DNA of 64,000 nt from Saprospirales bacterium (lineage in GTDB: Bacteria; Bacteroidota; Bacteroidia; Chitinophagales; Saprospiraceae): the NCBI GenBank assembly GCA_007695035.1, contig REEO01000037.1, positions 18,234-82,233 of the forward strand. Reading direction: 5' to 3'. Below the pieces are notes generated by a model. It saw only the letters and a list, made by a program, of their open reading frames with translations. It was not told where the DNA came from and did no database searches. A program made the translations under genes and the position numbers. Shown one piece after another: positions 51,859-60,898 of this stretch. The first letter of the stretch is position 1, and each line of letters starts with the position of its first letter.

Positions 51859-52812
51859 TTACTTTTTTAAACCAATTTCTCTGAGCCGCTCATCCAGGTA
51901 GCCTCCCGCGGTAATTGGCTCGTACTGAAGTGGGTTTTCTTCTGTGACGCAGGAATCCAGACAGCTCAGGTCCATATTGCTTCTCGGATGAAGGAAAAAC
52001 GGCATGGAGAGCCTTGGTTTGTGCCACTCTTCCCGTGGTGGATTGACCACGCGGTGGGTAGTGGATTTCAGGTAGTTGTTGGTAAGTCTCTGAAGCATAT
52101 CTCCCACATTGATGACAATTTCATCCGCTTCAGGGACAATGTCGAGCCATTTGCCCTCCTTGTTGAGCAGTTGTAATCCCCCTGCCGATGCACCCACTAA
52201 AAGGGTAATGAGGTTGATGTCCTCGTGTTTTTCAGCCCGAATTGCTGATTTTGGCTCCTCGACAATAGGTGGATAATGAATTGCGCGCAGGATGCTGTTT
52301 CCATTGTGTATCCGCTTGTCAAAGTAGTCGTTGGGCAGTTCCAGGTGATCGGCGATGGCTTGTAGTAAAACTCCGCCTGCCCGCTCAAATTCCCTGTAAA
52401 GTCTCCCTCCCAGAAGGGTAAAGTCGGAAATTTCTTCCACCCTGACATTGTCGGGGTATTCGGATTTGATGAGATCCCCATCGGAAACCTCCTGGCCTAT
52501 TTGGAAAAACTCTTTCAGGTCGGCCACCTTGCTGTGTTTGGCGTGCTCTTTTCCAAAAGCGGTGTATCCGCGCTGTCCGGAGAGCCCGGGCACTTCGTAC
52601 TTTTTCTTCACATTGTCCGGCAGTGCAAAAAAGCACTTGGCCGCGTGGTAAAAATCATCGATCAGGGATTTGGGCACCTGGTGATTGACCACTCCCACAA
52701 ACCCAATGTTGTGAAAGGCATCGCCCAGCTTCTTTACAAATGCCCTTTTTTCTTCTTCGCTTCCGTCTGAGTAGTGACCGAGGTCAACCAATGGTATTGT
52801 CCGTTCTGCCAT
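51859..52812 (-). CDS. 2-oxoglutarate/Fe(II) oxygenase, isopenicillin N synthase-like
   Basis: 317 residues. An N-terminal DIOX_N-type domain (IPLVDLGHYSDGS, FHNIGFVGVVNHQVP) precedes the 2OG-FeII domain with the facial triad H196-x-D198 in AEKHEDINL, distal His253 (TTHRVV) and the 2-oxoglutarate/carboxylate-binding RxS (Arg267, Ser269 in PRLSMPFF). All are present, so the enzyme should be active. The family includes IPNS, gibberellin and proline hydroxylases; the substrate is unknown. No biosynthetic cluster surrounds it. Confidence 0.9.
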   Translation of the reverse strand: MAERTIPLVDLGHYSDGSEEEKRAFVKKLGDAFHNIGFVGVVNHQVPKSLIDDFYHAAKCFFALPDNVKKKYEVPGLSGQRGYTAFGKEHAKHSKVADLKEFFQIGQEVSDGDLIKSEYPDNVRVEEISDFTLLGGRLYREFERAGGVLLQAIADHLELPNDYFDKRIHNGNSILRAIHYPPIVEEPKSAIRAEKHEDINLITLLVGASAGGLQLLNKEGKWLDIVPEADEIVINVGDMLQRLTNNYLKSTTHRVVNPPREEWHKPRLSMPFFLHPRSNMDLSCLDSCVTEENPLQYEPITAGGYLDERLREIGLKK

Positions 52813-52950
52813 AATTATTTTTTTCGCTAAATTAATTATTTTCCTATATTTTGAGAGGGGTTGTATCGATTGTACCCATTAAAAAATGAGATTGAGTAGT
52901 TTTCTTTTGAATAATGAATCGGGCCAATTTCACTGAGATCAAAGACCGTG

Positions 52951-54051
52951 TCAATATCTTCCAGGTCGATACCTGGACTGCATTAAAAAATCGTGCCCAT
53001 CCCTTATTTCCAATAAGTCGGTGAGGGTTTTGTCAGGATTGTTTCTGACCCAGGCCCGGATGATTTGATACCCCAGCCAGTTGACAACCTGACCGGGTGC
53101 TTCGGGAGGCATGCCGGGAGAGTGGGGACTCGGATTCACCAGTCTCGAGTATTTTACCATATCGGTGGTGTACAGCATGTCATTTTCAATCAGGTGGTTG
53201 TAAATCTGAGCTTCGTTATCGCGCACCCACTGCATCTGTTCAGGGGTGTATTCAAAAATTACAGTGTCCTGGGCGTGCGGTAAAACCAGCTTGTTGAGAT
53301 GGTGTTTTTTCCCGTAGTGCAGCATGATATCTATCATTCTACCCCGAGGTTCCGGGCCCAGCAGGCCGTCCCATCTCGCATCAAAGGTCTTTTTGATTAT
53401 GTGATCGGGATTGAGTGTTCGCACATTGTAGGCGGAAAACATGGTGTTGAAGTAGGACAGTACCGTGTAGTCAAAGTGCCCGTGACAAAACATGTCTATG
53501 CCGATTCCCAGTGCATCTCCTCCATTTTCATCTTCAAAAATAATATTGGCAAAAGTGAATTCCGAGATAAACAGATAAACAGGGGGTACATTTTTGTGGG
53601 GGAAATAGTAGTGGTAGTAATGAAGAGCCTGTTCGTACTCCCGCTTGATGGGCTCAAAATCCGGTATGGCGGCATGGATGGTGTCCTGAATGTCCCGGTA
53701 AAAATCGCTGGCCATGAACTCATCCATTCTGTGGTACAAACTGTCCAAGGGTTCTTCCGGGTCCCATATTTGCAAAATGCGATGAAAGTAAATGTCGCTG
53801 AAAGCCGGGTGTTTTTCCTTGAGGTTTTTCAATCCCTCCACCCCTTTTTCCATGTGGACCCTAAGCAGGCTGTCATAATGGATAAACTCTGTTTCAATTT
53901 CAATATGCGATACATCGGGTATGGGGTCTTTGTGCTCCCGCTGGCAGGAAGTAAAAAGCAGGATAGCCAGTAGGACTGCCATCAGGAGATTCAAAACCTT
54001 TTGCCCCTCTTTTATTGTTGTGTCTGTACGGTTGACGCTTAAAATTTGCAT
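52951..54051 (-). CDS. gldB: Gliding motility lipoprotein GldB-like
   Basis: A 366-residue lipoprotein; the lipobox LLFTSC gives Cys36, and N-terminal residues before the signal are poor, so the true start may be an internal TTG near residue 20. Family features: FISEFTFANIIFEDENGGDALGIGIDMFC, the MIDIMLHYGKKHHLNKLVLP core, EYTPEQMQWVRDNEAQIYNHLIENDMLYTTD, and the ending GYQIIRAWVRNNPDKTLTDLLEI with QSRYRPGRY. GldB is a lipoprotein needed for gliding in Flavobacterium; here gldC is not adjacent. It is divergent from the PorT-like barrel. Confidence 0.85.
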   Translation of the reverse strand: MQILSVNRTDTTIKEGQKVLNLLMAVLLAILLFTSCQREHKDPIPDVSHIEIETEFIHYDSLLRVHMEKGVEGLKNLKEKHPAFSDIYFHRILQIWDPEEPLDSLYHRMDEFMASDFYRDIQDTIHAAIPDFEPIKREYEQALHYYHYYFPHKNVPPVYLFISEFTFANIIFEDENGGDALGIGIDMFCHGHFDYTVLSYFNTMFSAYNVRTLNPDHIIKKTFDARWDGLLGPEPRGRMIDIMLHYGKKHHLNKLVLPHAQDTVIFEYTPEQMQWVRDNEAQIYNHLIENDMLYTTDMVKYSRLVNPSPHSPGMPPEAPGQVVNWLGYQIIRAWVRNNPDKTLTDLLEIRDGHDFLMQSRYRPGRY

Positions 54052-54063
54052 TGGACGTTTTTA

Positions 54064-54071
54064 TACTTTTG
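54064..54071 (+). promoter_or_regulatory. -7-like element upstream of the PorT-like gene
   Basis: TACTTTTG (exact TAnnTTTG), 99 bp before the ATG at 54170. An upstream TTTG (54045-54048) is 15 bp away, shorter than ideal. Confidence 0.35.
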
Positions 54072-54169
54072 GACCAATTCGTTGGTTTTGAGAATTTTTC
54101 TACAAACGGATTGGTGGGATTACATTAATTTTGACCCATTTATTGATCGAATAATTTAATGCAACAAAG

Positions 54170-54901
54170 ATGAGAATTATTTTAACCACCTGCCTAATAT
54201 TCATTTTTCAGAATGCCTACTCTCAGGCTACGGTCTCTGATTTCACCTTCGGATTTGAGGTCTCACCAGTGATTTCCTGGATGAGTACCGACGACAATTT
54301 GATCAACGGAAATGGCGCCAATCTTGGGGTGAAACTCGGGACGACAGGGGAGTATATGTTGTCTGAAAATTACAGCATCACTGCTGCCATTCACTTCTCT
54401 TTCAATCAAGGGGGACAGCTCTTTTATGAATCGGGTGGAAATTTGTTGCCTCGAACGGATCTCTCCGACCCGGATTTTGACAAGGACCTCCCGGACAACG
54501 TGGATATACGATACAAGCTGCAGTTCCTTGAAATCCCCTTTGGGTTTAAGATGAGAACCAACCAAATGGGCAACATCAGGTACTTCGCACATTTTCCCGA
54601 GTTCGGCTTTTTTCTCAATACCCAATCCAGGGCCAATGTGGAAGGTGGTTCACCCGGTAATACCGTAAATACCAAAGATGAAAACATCAATGATGAAGTG
54701 CCTTTTTTGAGGTTCCGATGGGGTGTTAGTGCTGGTCTCGAGTACAATATCGGAGGCGATACCTTTCTGGTCGGTGGAATTGGATACCAGGGTACTTTTG
54801 GGGATATTCTTAAAGGTAGAGGCATGCGGAACAACGGCCAGCGGGACAACTCCACAGTGCGAATCCACGGACTGGTTGTTAAACTCGGTGTGTTATTTTG
54901 A
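54170..54901 (+). CDS. PorT-family outer membrane beta-barrel protein
   Basis: 243 residues with a Sec signal (MRIILTTCLIFIFQNAYSQ, cleaved before ATVSDF). The mature part alternates polar and aromatic residues as in 8-10 stranded barrels (FGFEVSPVISWMSTDD, LGVKLGTTGEYMLSENYSITAAIHFSFNQGG, YKLQFLEIPFGFKMRT, LVVKLGVLF end). The PorT family (OMP_b-brl_2) includes a component of the type IX secretion machinery, but many paralogues exist, so a T9SS role is not proven. Divergent from gldB. Confidence 0.8.
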   Translation: MRIILTTCLIFIFQNAYSQATVSDFTFGFEVSPVISWMSTDDNLINGNGANLGVKLGTTGEYMLSENYSITAAIHFSFNQGGQLFYESGGNLLPRTDLSDPDFDKDLPDNVDIRYKLQFLEIPFGFKMRTNQMGNIRYFAHFPEFGFFLNTQSRANVEGGSPGNTVNTKDENINDEVPFLRFRWGVSAGLEYNIGGDTFLVGGIGYQGTFGDILKGRGMRNNGQRDNSTVRIHGLVVKLGVLF

Positions 54902-54952
54902 ATCTGATAGCGTATCCCCTCTTTCAGCCTCTGGCATTACAAAAAATAGCAT

Positions 54953-55807
54953 ATGGATTTTGAACTGTTGAATGATTTTATCGATCGCGCATTGCAGGAA
55001 GATATAGGAGGGGGAGACCACACCTCCAATGCCTGTATTCCCAAAGATCAACGATCGAAGGCTGTACTATTGGTAAAGGACATCGGTGTTTTGGCAGGAG
55101 TGGACCTTGCGGAAAAGGTATTTAGTAAGCTGGATCCCAGGTTGAAGTTTAAAAAGTTAATTGCAGATGGGGAGGATATTAAATCAGGTGATGTAGCCTT
55201 CGAAATCGAGTGTAATACCCGGGCACTATTGAAGGGGGAGCGCCTCACGCTCAATCTACTTCAGCGAATGTCCGGAATTGCAACGACGAGTAGCAGGTTT
55301 GCTGTGGAAGTGGAGGACCTTCCAGTGAAATTACTCGATACGAGAAAGACCACCCCGCTGATGAGGTTTTTGGAAAAGTGGGCGGTTAGAATAGGGGGGT
55401 GTTACAATTACCGCCATGGGCTCTACGACCGCATTATGCTGAAGGACAATCACATTGATGCTGCGGGCGGAATCCAACAGGCCATTTATGACGTTCACAG
55501 ATATTTGGAAGAACATGATCTTGACCTTGCTCTTACCATTGAGGTGCGGAACCTGGTCGAACTGCACGAGGTCCTGGATACAGGAGGTGTCCATCGCATT
55601 ATGATGGATAATTTTGAACTTCCCCTGCTAAAAGAAGCGGTTAAGATTATTGATGGAAAATTTGAAACGGAGGCCTCCGGTGGCATCAACCTCTACAATG
55701 TAAGAGAATACGGCCTTACGGGTGTGGATTTTATTTCTGTGGGTGCACTTACCCACAGCGCAGGCTCCCTGGATATGAGCCTTAAAATCAGTAAGCGTAA
55801 AATCTGA
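54953..55807 (+). CDS. nadC: Nicotinate-nucleotide pyrophosphorylase (carboxylating)
   Basis: Converts quinolinate and PRPP to nicotinate mononucleotide in de novo NAD synthesis. 284 residues. Motifs: EDIGGGDHTSNACIP, ERLTLNLLQRMSGIATTSSRF, the DTRKTTPLMRFLEKWAVRIGGCYNYRHGLYDRIMLKDNH block with the Lys/Arg quinolinate-binding set, and the C-terminal EASGGINLYNVREYGLTGVDFISVGALTHSAGSLDMSLKI. It begins 51 bp after the PorT-like gene; a shared transcript is possible. Confidence 0.97.
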   Translation: MDFELLNDFIDRALQEDIGGGDHTSNACIPKDQRSKAVLLVKDIGVLAGVDLAEKVFSKLDPRLKFKKLIADGEDIKSGDVAFEIECNTRALLKGERLTLNLLQRMSGIATTSSRFAVEVEDLPVKLLDTRKTTPLMRFLEKWAVRIGGCYNYRHGLYDRIMLKDNHIDAAGGIQQAIYDVHRYLEEHDLDLALTIEVRNLVELHEVLDTGGVHRIMMDNFELPLLKEAVKIIDGKFETEASGGINLYNVREYGLTGVDFISVGALTHSAGSLDMSLKISKRKI

Positions 55808-56803
55808 ACTGCTACTGGCTTCCGTTTGAAAACCAGCCAAAGTGTGTACCAATCGCATCTTATGGATTGTTTTCCGGGGCAATCAATTTTTATTGGTGGG
55901 TTGATTATTGCAGATACGGATTTTGTGGGATGATTTGTGCATTTTTTGACTGGAAATTCAGCGAACTGCGCAAGTGTTTAGATCTTCGCGGCATTCCTAA
56001 AACCGGGTTTTGCTAAACTCCTTCAAGACACGTGAATGAGTCCTGGTTTTGACCCGGGCCATCTCCCGTCGATAAGGAACCCCGTGAGAATAGAACCCTG
56101 AGTGGGTGCAGCTATCTCACGATCCAATTTTAAACCAATTAATTAGATGTCATATCTCGTTCATAACCATTGTCAGGTGAAGTGTGCCATGTTTTTGGCG
56201 GGATAAAATAGGCTTGAAAGTGCCGCAGCCTTTACCGGCATTACCCCTTCCCGTCAGGGATAATTCACCAGCAAGTATATCAGGAATACCAGGATAAAAA
56301 CCATGGCTACCCAGAATCGCTTGTCTTTGGTAATCTCATTTTCTTTCTCTATCATCTTCCTCTTTTTTTCATGATGTTCTGCAAGTGCGCTGCCCAATTA
56401 GAGACAAAAAAGATGCCATAGCAAAAAGCGATAATATATAGTGTACCGATTTGCGGCAAATAGAAAAAAGGAAGATGTAAATGACCGTGTATTTCAATAT
56501 TTTACGGTTTCACAGCCATACTTATATCCCCCTTGAAAAAATATTGTATATTTTTATCTTACATGGGTGTTGGTTTTTATTTAACATAATGAGTGAGTTA
56601 AATATGGTGATTATTTATATATAACAATAACCCACCCTTGTAAGGACCGGAAGCTTTTTCCTGCTGTCTTGCAGGAGGTGGTCAATTGGGGGATAAAGGA
56701 GAAATGGGGGGCTATTGGGAAGGGGTTTCAGACAGGATGCATAAAGGCAGGGCCCTGAATGCAGGGTGTACTGGTGGGCTGCACCGAGAGGTGGATTTCC
56801 GCA
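55808..56803. other. Intergenic region of about 1 kb with a candidate micro-protein gene
   Basis: Apart from the 33-codon minus-strand frame at 56254-56355 I see no supported gene. The rest is AT-variable with short frames of non-coding composition. It contains a palindrome-like ATTTGC/GGCAAAT word (56451-56463). No tRNA, terminator or repeat family was recognised. Confidence 0.55.
56254..56355 (-). CDS. Possible small single-pass membrane protein
   Basis: 33 residues from ATG 56355: a charged N-terminus MIEKENEITKDKRF, then a hydrophobic helix WVAMVFILVFLIYLLV and a short NYP end, stop at 56254. The clean amphiphilic layout is what a small membrane protein or membrane subunit would show. 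An in-frame TTG at 56394 would add 13 basic/charged residues. No family recognised; no promoter box found. Confidence 0.4.
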   Translation of the reverse strand: MIEKENEITKDKRFWVAMVFILVFLIYLLVNYP

Positions 56804-59137
56804 TCAAAACGGATAACCGATAGCGAGGTTCCAGATAAGATTGTCTTGCCTCCAGCTTTTTTTAAAGGGTCTCCAGGAGCTGGTCCAGCGGTCTCCCTCT
56901 TCAAGCCAGGGTTTTCGAAGGGGCGAAGCCAGGTCGAGTCTCACCACGAAAAAATCAATGTCCAGTCGCATTCCAAATCCTAATCCCAGCGCGAGTTCAT
57001 CTGTCCAGGAGGAAGAGAATTTTCCACCCGGGAGGCTTTCGTTTTCGTTGTACAGCCAGACATTCCCGGCATCTGCAAAAACAGCACCTTTTAGGTAGCT
57101 AAAAATAGGGAAGCGGTATTCGAGATTGGCTTCAATGCGAATGTCCCCGGCCTGGTCAAAAAAGGCACTTTGGTCATCGGTGTCCGGGACGTAAGAACCC
57201 GGTCCCAGCGATCGTATCCTAAATGCCCGCACACTGTTAGGACCTCCAGAAAAATACTGTTTGATGTACGGGAGGGAAAGGGAGTTGCCGAGTGGGATGC
57301 CAATTCCCCCGAAAATCCTTGCGATCAGCCTCCGGTCTTCTCCCAATCTAAAATACTTTCTGGCATCCAGGTCAAAGCGCAGATAGCGTGCATATTCCCG
57401 GCCAAAAACCTTGTTTTTGGGATCCTCATTGAACAACCCATCGGTCAGCGCTGCCAAATTTCCGGCTATATCGGTTCGGAATTGTATAAGGTAATGCCTG
57501 TCTCTGCGTCGATCCACCAGTTGGTTGAATGTAAAGGTGTACTCCGCCCCGGGAATAAATTGCTGCTCAAAACTCCGCTGCAAAAAGAGGTTTCTCTCCA
57601 ACACCTCCAAAAAATCATCCGAGGTTCGGGTCAGTCTGGTATAGGTGAGCGCGACCGGGTTGATGGAGTGAAATACAAAGCGGTTTGCGTGCCAGTTGTA
57701 GCCAAACGAAAAATTTGCAGATTGCAACTGGTAATTGTTGACCCTGTCGAGTATGGAGTAGCTGAATTTGACTTGTGTCCTGGGAACTCCGTACTGGATG
57801 TTGTCTTTCCAATTGATGGGAGCGATGATCCGCGGAAATGAAAGTTCTCCAAAAACTCCCGCTTCCAGTGCACTCAGTCCGGTTTGACTTCCGCTTGCCA
57901 CCTGGGTTTCGTATCCCAATCTCAGGCCCAGGGTCAATTGCTCACCCCCTCTCAGTGTATTGCGGTCCTTGTATTCTCCACTCAGCAGGGGGCCCATAAA
58001 GTTATTGGATTTGGAGATGGCCTGTAATTCGGCTCTGATGCTCCTCCGATTCGTGGGACTTAGATTGATACGGGTGGATAATTTGCCGTACTCCTCATCT
58101 TCGCCCTCAAGCGGCTGGGATTTGGTGTGTCTTACATTGACAAAACCAAAAGCGCCTATTGAAAACAAACGCTGCCTGGTCTGGTTGCTGGCAGTCCGCT
58201 TGTACCAATCCCCTTTTTCAAAAAGTATGTAGTTGTCAAATCTTCGCGGCAGAAACTGGTGGGTGGCCGTAATTACCCTGTAATTCTCCATTTCGATGGT
58301 GTCGGGCACGGTGGCGGGGCTGCTGTTCCTCATGGTCCCGTCGGGATAAACGGATATTTCAGAAATCTTATAGGGAAGTAGTGCCTGTTGCGGGGTTCTT
58401 GGTTTCAACTGAAGAAATAGGTCTGTTTTTCGGTCTCCCGCGCTGGTGTCCACGCTGAATTGCAGGTAATCCGGCACAAAAAAGAAATAACCCAACTCCA
58501 GCAATTCGTTGGTAATGCGCTCGCGCTCTCTTCTTAATGTCCGCAGGTCGTAATTCATTCCCGGACTAATTTCGGAGCGGGAAATTGATTCTGCCAATAG
58601 AGAGTCAATTCTTGTTTTGCCCAAATCAACAGTGTCCGATAGTGAAAGGGCTTCGTATTGGTAGGATTTGATGGTCCAGGGCGATCCGACATTAATCTGT
58701 AAATTGAGTGCGGCCTTGTTTTTCCCTGTGGTGTCAATTCGGTAATCTACCCGGGCGTCAAAGAAACCCCGGTTCTCTATGCGGTTGAGCAGTATTTCGC
58801 GGTTTCTTTCAATGTTGACATTGCTCAGATACACGGGTTCCTCTCCAAATCGCTGATAGAGAAAGCGTGTAATAAAGTTCCCCTTTCCTTTTTCTATCCT
58901 GTAGTGCCACCTCAATCCCGGACGCCCCAGCAAGCCCGAAGTGTTGGGAGAAGGTCGCAAAAGCCCGCTGAGTTCAGATTCCAGCGCTGCCAGTTCTTTC
59001 TTCCTCTCCTTTGGTCCCTCAATGTTTATTTCAGCATCTGTGAACAAATACTCATCCTCAGGAATAAATTTGCCCACCCCGCACGATGTCAACAATACGA
59101 TGGGAATAAACAGTAAGCAAAGTCGGTATATTTTCAC
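56804..59137 (-). CDS. tamL: BamA/TamA-family outer membrane lipoprotein (TamL-like)
   Basis: 777 residues. Lipoprotein signal MKIYRLCLLFIPIVLLTSC (Cys19), unusual for an Omp85 protein and typical of the Bacteroidota TamL group. POTRA-like repeats span roughly residues 25-320 (LNRIENRGFFDARVDYRID, ITNELLELGYFFFVPDYLQFSVD), and the C-terminal half is a 16-strand barrel (RFRTDIAGNLAALTDGLF..., RAFRIRSLGPGSYVPD, with a conserved RxxR/GxR region), ending with a β-signal NLAIGYPF. A role in outer membrane protein or lipid insertion is expected. The usual partner tamB is not in the window. Confidence 0.88.
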   Translation of the reverse strand: MKIYRLCLLFIPIVLLTSCGVGKFIPEDEYLFTDAEINIEGPKERKKELAALESELSGLLRPSPNTSGLLGRPGLRWHYRIEKGKGNFITRFLYQRFGEEPVYLSNVNIERNREILLNRIENRGFFDARVDYRIDTTGKNKAALNLQINVGSPWTIKSYQYEALSLSDTVDLGKTRIDSLLAESISRSEISPGMNYDLRTLRRERERITNELLELGYFFFVPDYLQFSVDTSAGDRKTDLFLQLKPRTPQQALLPYKISEISVYPDGTMRNSSPATVPDTIEMENYRVITATHQFLPRRFDNYILFEKGDWYKRTASNQTRQRLFSIGAFGFVNVRHTKSQPLEGEDEEYGKLSTRINLSPTNRRSIRAELQAISKSNNFMGPLLSGEYKDRNTLRGGEQLTLGLRLGYETQVASGSQTGLSALEAGVFGELSFPRIIAPINWKDNIQYGVPRTQVKFSYSILDRVNNYQLQSANFSFGYNWHANRFVFHSINPVALTYTRLTRTSDDFLEVLERNLFLQRSFEQQFIPGAEYTFTFNQLVDRRRDRHYLIQFRTDIAGNLAALTDGLFNEDPKNKVFGREYARYLRFDLDARKYFRLGEDRRLIARIFGGIGIPLGNSLSLPYIKQYFSGGPNSVRAFRIRSLGPGSYVPDTDDQSAFFDQAGDIRIEANLEYRFPIFSYLKGAVFADAGNVWLYNENESLPGGKFSSSWTDELALGLGFGMRLDIDFFVVRLDLASPLRKPWLEEGDRWTSSWRPFKKSWRQDNLIWNLAIGYPF

Positions 59138-59189
59138 AAAAGTGCCTGTTTTTTAATCTCTGATTCGGCCAATCTCAGCCATCAGGGAA

Positions 59190-59197
59190 CAAAAGTA
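59190..59197 (-). promoter_or_regulatory. -7 element before tamL
   Basis: Minus strand TACTTTTG, exact for TAnnTTTG. A near match to TTTG (ATTG at 59219-59216) lies 18 bp upstream as a -33 candidate. Confidence 0.55.
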
Positions 59198-59239
59198 TTA
59201 ATTTGTTCAGGGCCACAATTGTTTAGTTCCTGGACGGTA

Positions 59240-60586
59240 CTAAATTCCGAGGTAATTAAACGGGCTGATCTCTCTCAATTGGGCCTTCACCTGCGGATCG
59301 ATTTCAAGACCATCGATAAATTCACCGATTTCCCCAGGGCCTATATTGGCTTTGCCCCGGGTGAGTGCCTTGAGTTTTTCATAGGGAGCTTCCACTCCCT
59401 GCCTTCTCAAAATATTTTGGATGGCTTCGGCCACTACCATGTAATTCTCCTCGAGGTCACGCCTCAGCTTGTTTTCGTTGAGTTGTAGTTTTCCCAATCC
59501 CTTTTGAATGGACTGAAGAGCTATCCACAAGTGGGCAAAGGGCAGTCCCGCATTTCGGAGTACCGTGCTGTCTGTCAGATCCCGCTGCAGTCTGGAAATC
59601 GGCAGTTTGGAGGCCAGGTGTTCAAAAAGTGCGTTGGCGACCCCCAGATTCCCCTCCGCATTTTCAAAATCTATGGGATTGACTTTGTGGGGCATGGCCG
59701 ATGAACCAACCTCTGTGGCGACAGATTTTTGCTTGAAATAATCCATGGAAATGTAGGTCCAAAGGTCCCTGCAGAGGTCAAGGAGAATGTTGTCAATGCG
59801 GACAAAGCTGTGAAAAATGGCCGCCATATTGTCGTAGTGTTCTATCTGGGTGGTGGTCTGCTGTCTCTCCAGTCCCAGTTTTTCTCTGAGAAAACGGTCG
59901 GCAAATCCGGGCCAGTCCACATCGGGAAATGTCACGTGATGCGCATTGAAATTGCCGGTGGCACCTCCGAATTTTCCGGTATGCGGTATGGCTCCCAATA
60001 GGCCCACCTGCACTTCAATTCGCTCACAAAAAACCCTCAACTCTTTTCCGAGCCTGGTGGGAGAGGCCGGTTGCCCGTGCGTTCTTGCGAGCATGGGTAC
60101 ATCCTTCCACTTGTCTGCCAAATCTCCTAAACTACGGAGAATTTTACCCAATCCCGGCAGAATCTGTTGATTGAGAGCTTCTTTTAAACTTAGCGGAACA
60201 GCCGTATTGTTTATATCCTGCGAGGTCAGTCCGAAGTGGATGTACTCTTTGGCACCGGACAGCCCCATTCCGTCAAATTTTTCTCTGAGGAAGTACTCGA
60301 CTGCTTTTACATCGTGGTTGGTGACACCCTCAATTTCTTTAATGCGCATTGCATCCTCTTCAGTAAAACTTTCTATCTCAGAGGAGAGCGCCTCGACTTT
60401 TCCGGAATCAATTTTCTCCAGTCCTGGCAATTTCAACTCAAAGAGCGATTGAAAATACCGGACTTCTACCAGTAACCTGTACTTTATAAGTGCGTACTCA
60501 GAAAAATAGGGCGAAAGCACCCTCGTCTTGGCTGCGTACCTTCCGTCAACCGGTGAAATATTGGTTAAATAGCTTTTTTGTCCCAT
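59240..60586 (-). CDS. purB: Adenylosuccinate lyase
   Basis: Cleaves SAICAR and adenylosuccinate in purine synthesis. 448 residues. The fumarase-superfamily signature SSAMPHKVNPIDFENAEGN contains the catalytic serine loop; TSQDINNTAVPLSLKE (catalytic His region) and RTHGQPASPTRLGKEL are present. The start MGQKSYLTNISPVDGRYAAKT gives a complete N-terminus. A perfect inverted repeat lies 18 bp before the ATG. tamL is 102 bp downstream with its own -7 element. Confidence 0.96.
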   Translation of the reverse strand: MGQKSYLTNISPVDGRYAAKTRVLSPYFSEYALIKYRLLVEVRYFQSLFELKLPGLEKIDSGKVEALSSEIESFTEEDAMRIKEIEGVTNHDVKAVEYFLREKFDGMGLSGAKEYIHFGLTSQDINNTAVPLSLKEALNQQILPGLGKILRSLGDLADKWKDVPMLARTHGQPASPTRLGKELRVFCERIEVQVGLLGAIPHTGKFGGATGNFNAHHVTFPDVDWPGFADRFLREKLGLERQQTTTQIEHYDNMAAIFHSFVRIDNILLDLCRDLWTYISMDYFKQKSVATEVGSSAMPHKVNPIDFENAEGNLGVANALFEHLASKLPISRLQRDLTDSTVLRNAGLPFAHLWIALQSIQKGLGKLQLNENKLRRDLEENYMVVAEAIQNILRRQGVEAPYEKLKALTRGKANIGPGEIGEFIDGLEIDPQVKAQLREISPFNYLGI

Positions 60587-60603
60587 CTGTTTAAATTTTC
60601 TTT

Positions 60604-60620
60604 CAGAGGCCGGGCCTCTG
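60604..60620. promoter_or_regulatory. Perfect inverted repeat before purB
   Basis: CAGAGGCC, G, GGCCTCTG (60604-60620): 8-bp GC-rich arms with a 1-nt centre. As RNA it would form a 7-bp hairpin with a 3-nt loop, 17 nt before the ATG, or it could be an operator; PurR is not typical of this phylum. Confidence 0.55.
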
Positions 60621-60677
60621 CAATTCAGTCTAATCGGTCCCCCTTTATTTTTTTACCGTCATGGACGGCTCAGGTTG

Positions 60678-60685
60678 CAAAAGTA
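60678..60685 (-). promoter_or_regulatory. -7 element of the purB promoter
   Basis: Minus strand TACTTTTG (60685-60678), exact for TAnnTTTG, about 92 bp before the ATG; the inverted repeat at 60604-60620 lies between, inside the expected leader. Confidence 0.55.
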
Positions 60686-60869
60686 AGATTTAGCTGGATT
60701 TATTAGTAGAAATGGGGAATGGGTGTTATCCCGGGGTGCAAAAATGACCGGATACAAAAGTGTGACCTAATACCTTGATTAGACACTAAACTTGAAATGG
60801 GTTGAATACAGTTTTTGTTCCCTAATCAGGTTCAATTGCTGGAAAGGATGTATATTAGCCATATAATAG

Positions 60870-60898
60870 TTTTTGGTTGTGAAAAAATCAACCAAAAA
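60870..60898. repeat. Perfect 10-bp inverted repeat upstream of the protease
   Basis: TTTTTGGTTG (60870-60879), 9 nt, CAACCAAAAA (60889-60898). 115 bp before the protease ATG at 61014. An operator is possible. Confidence 0.45.

Noticed and set aside
52961..52976. CCAGGT/ACCTGG hairpin as a terminator after gldB
   Set aside because: It lies inside the coding end of gldB and has no T tract.
53299..53973. 224-codon plus-strand frame antisense to gldB
   Set aside because: Long, but a shadow of a conserved gene; no recognisable protein features.
55930..56016. 28-codon plus-strand frame MICAFFDWKFSELRKC...
   Set aside because: Cys/Trp/Phe-rich composition and an upstream extension of the same frame without a start suggest chance openness.
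56759..56983. 74-codon plus-strand frame at the tamL end
   Set aside because: Antisense to the tamL C-terminus, which is strongly supported.
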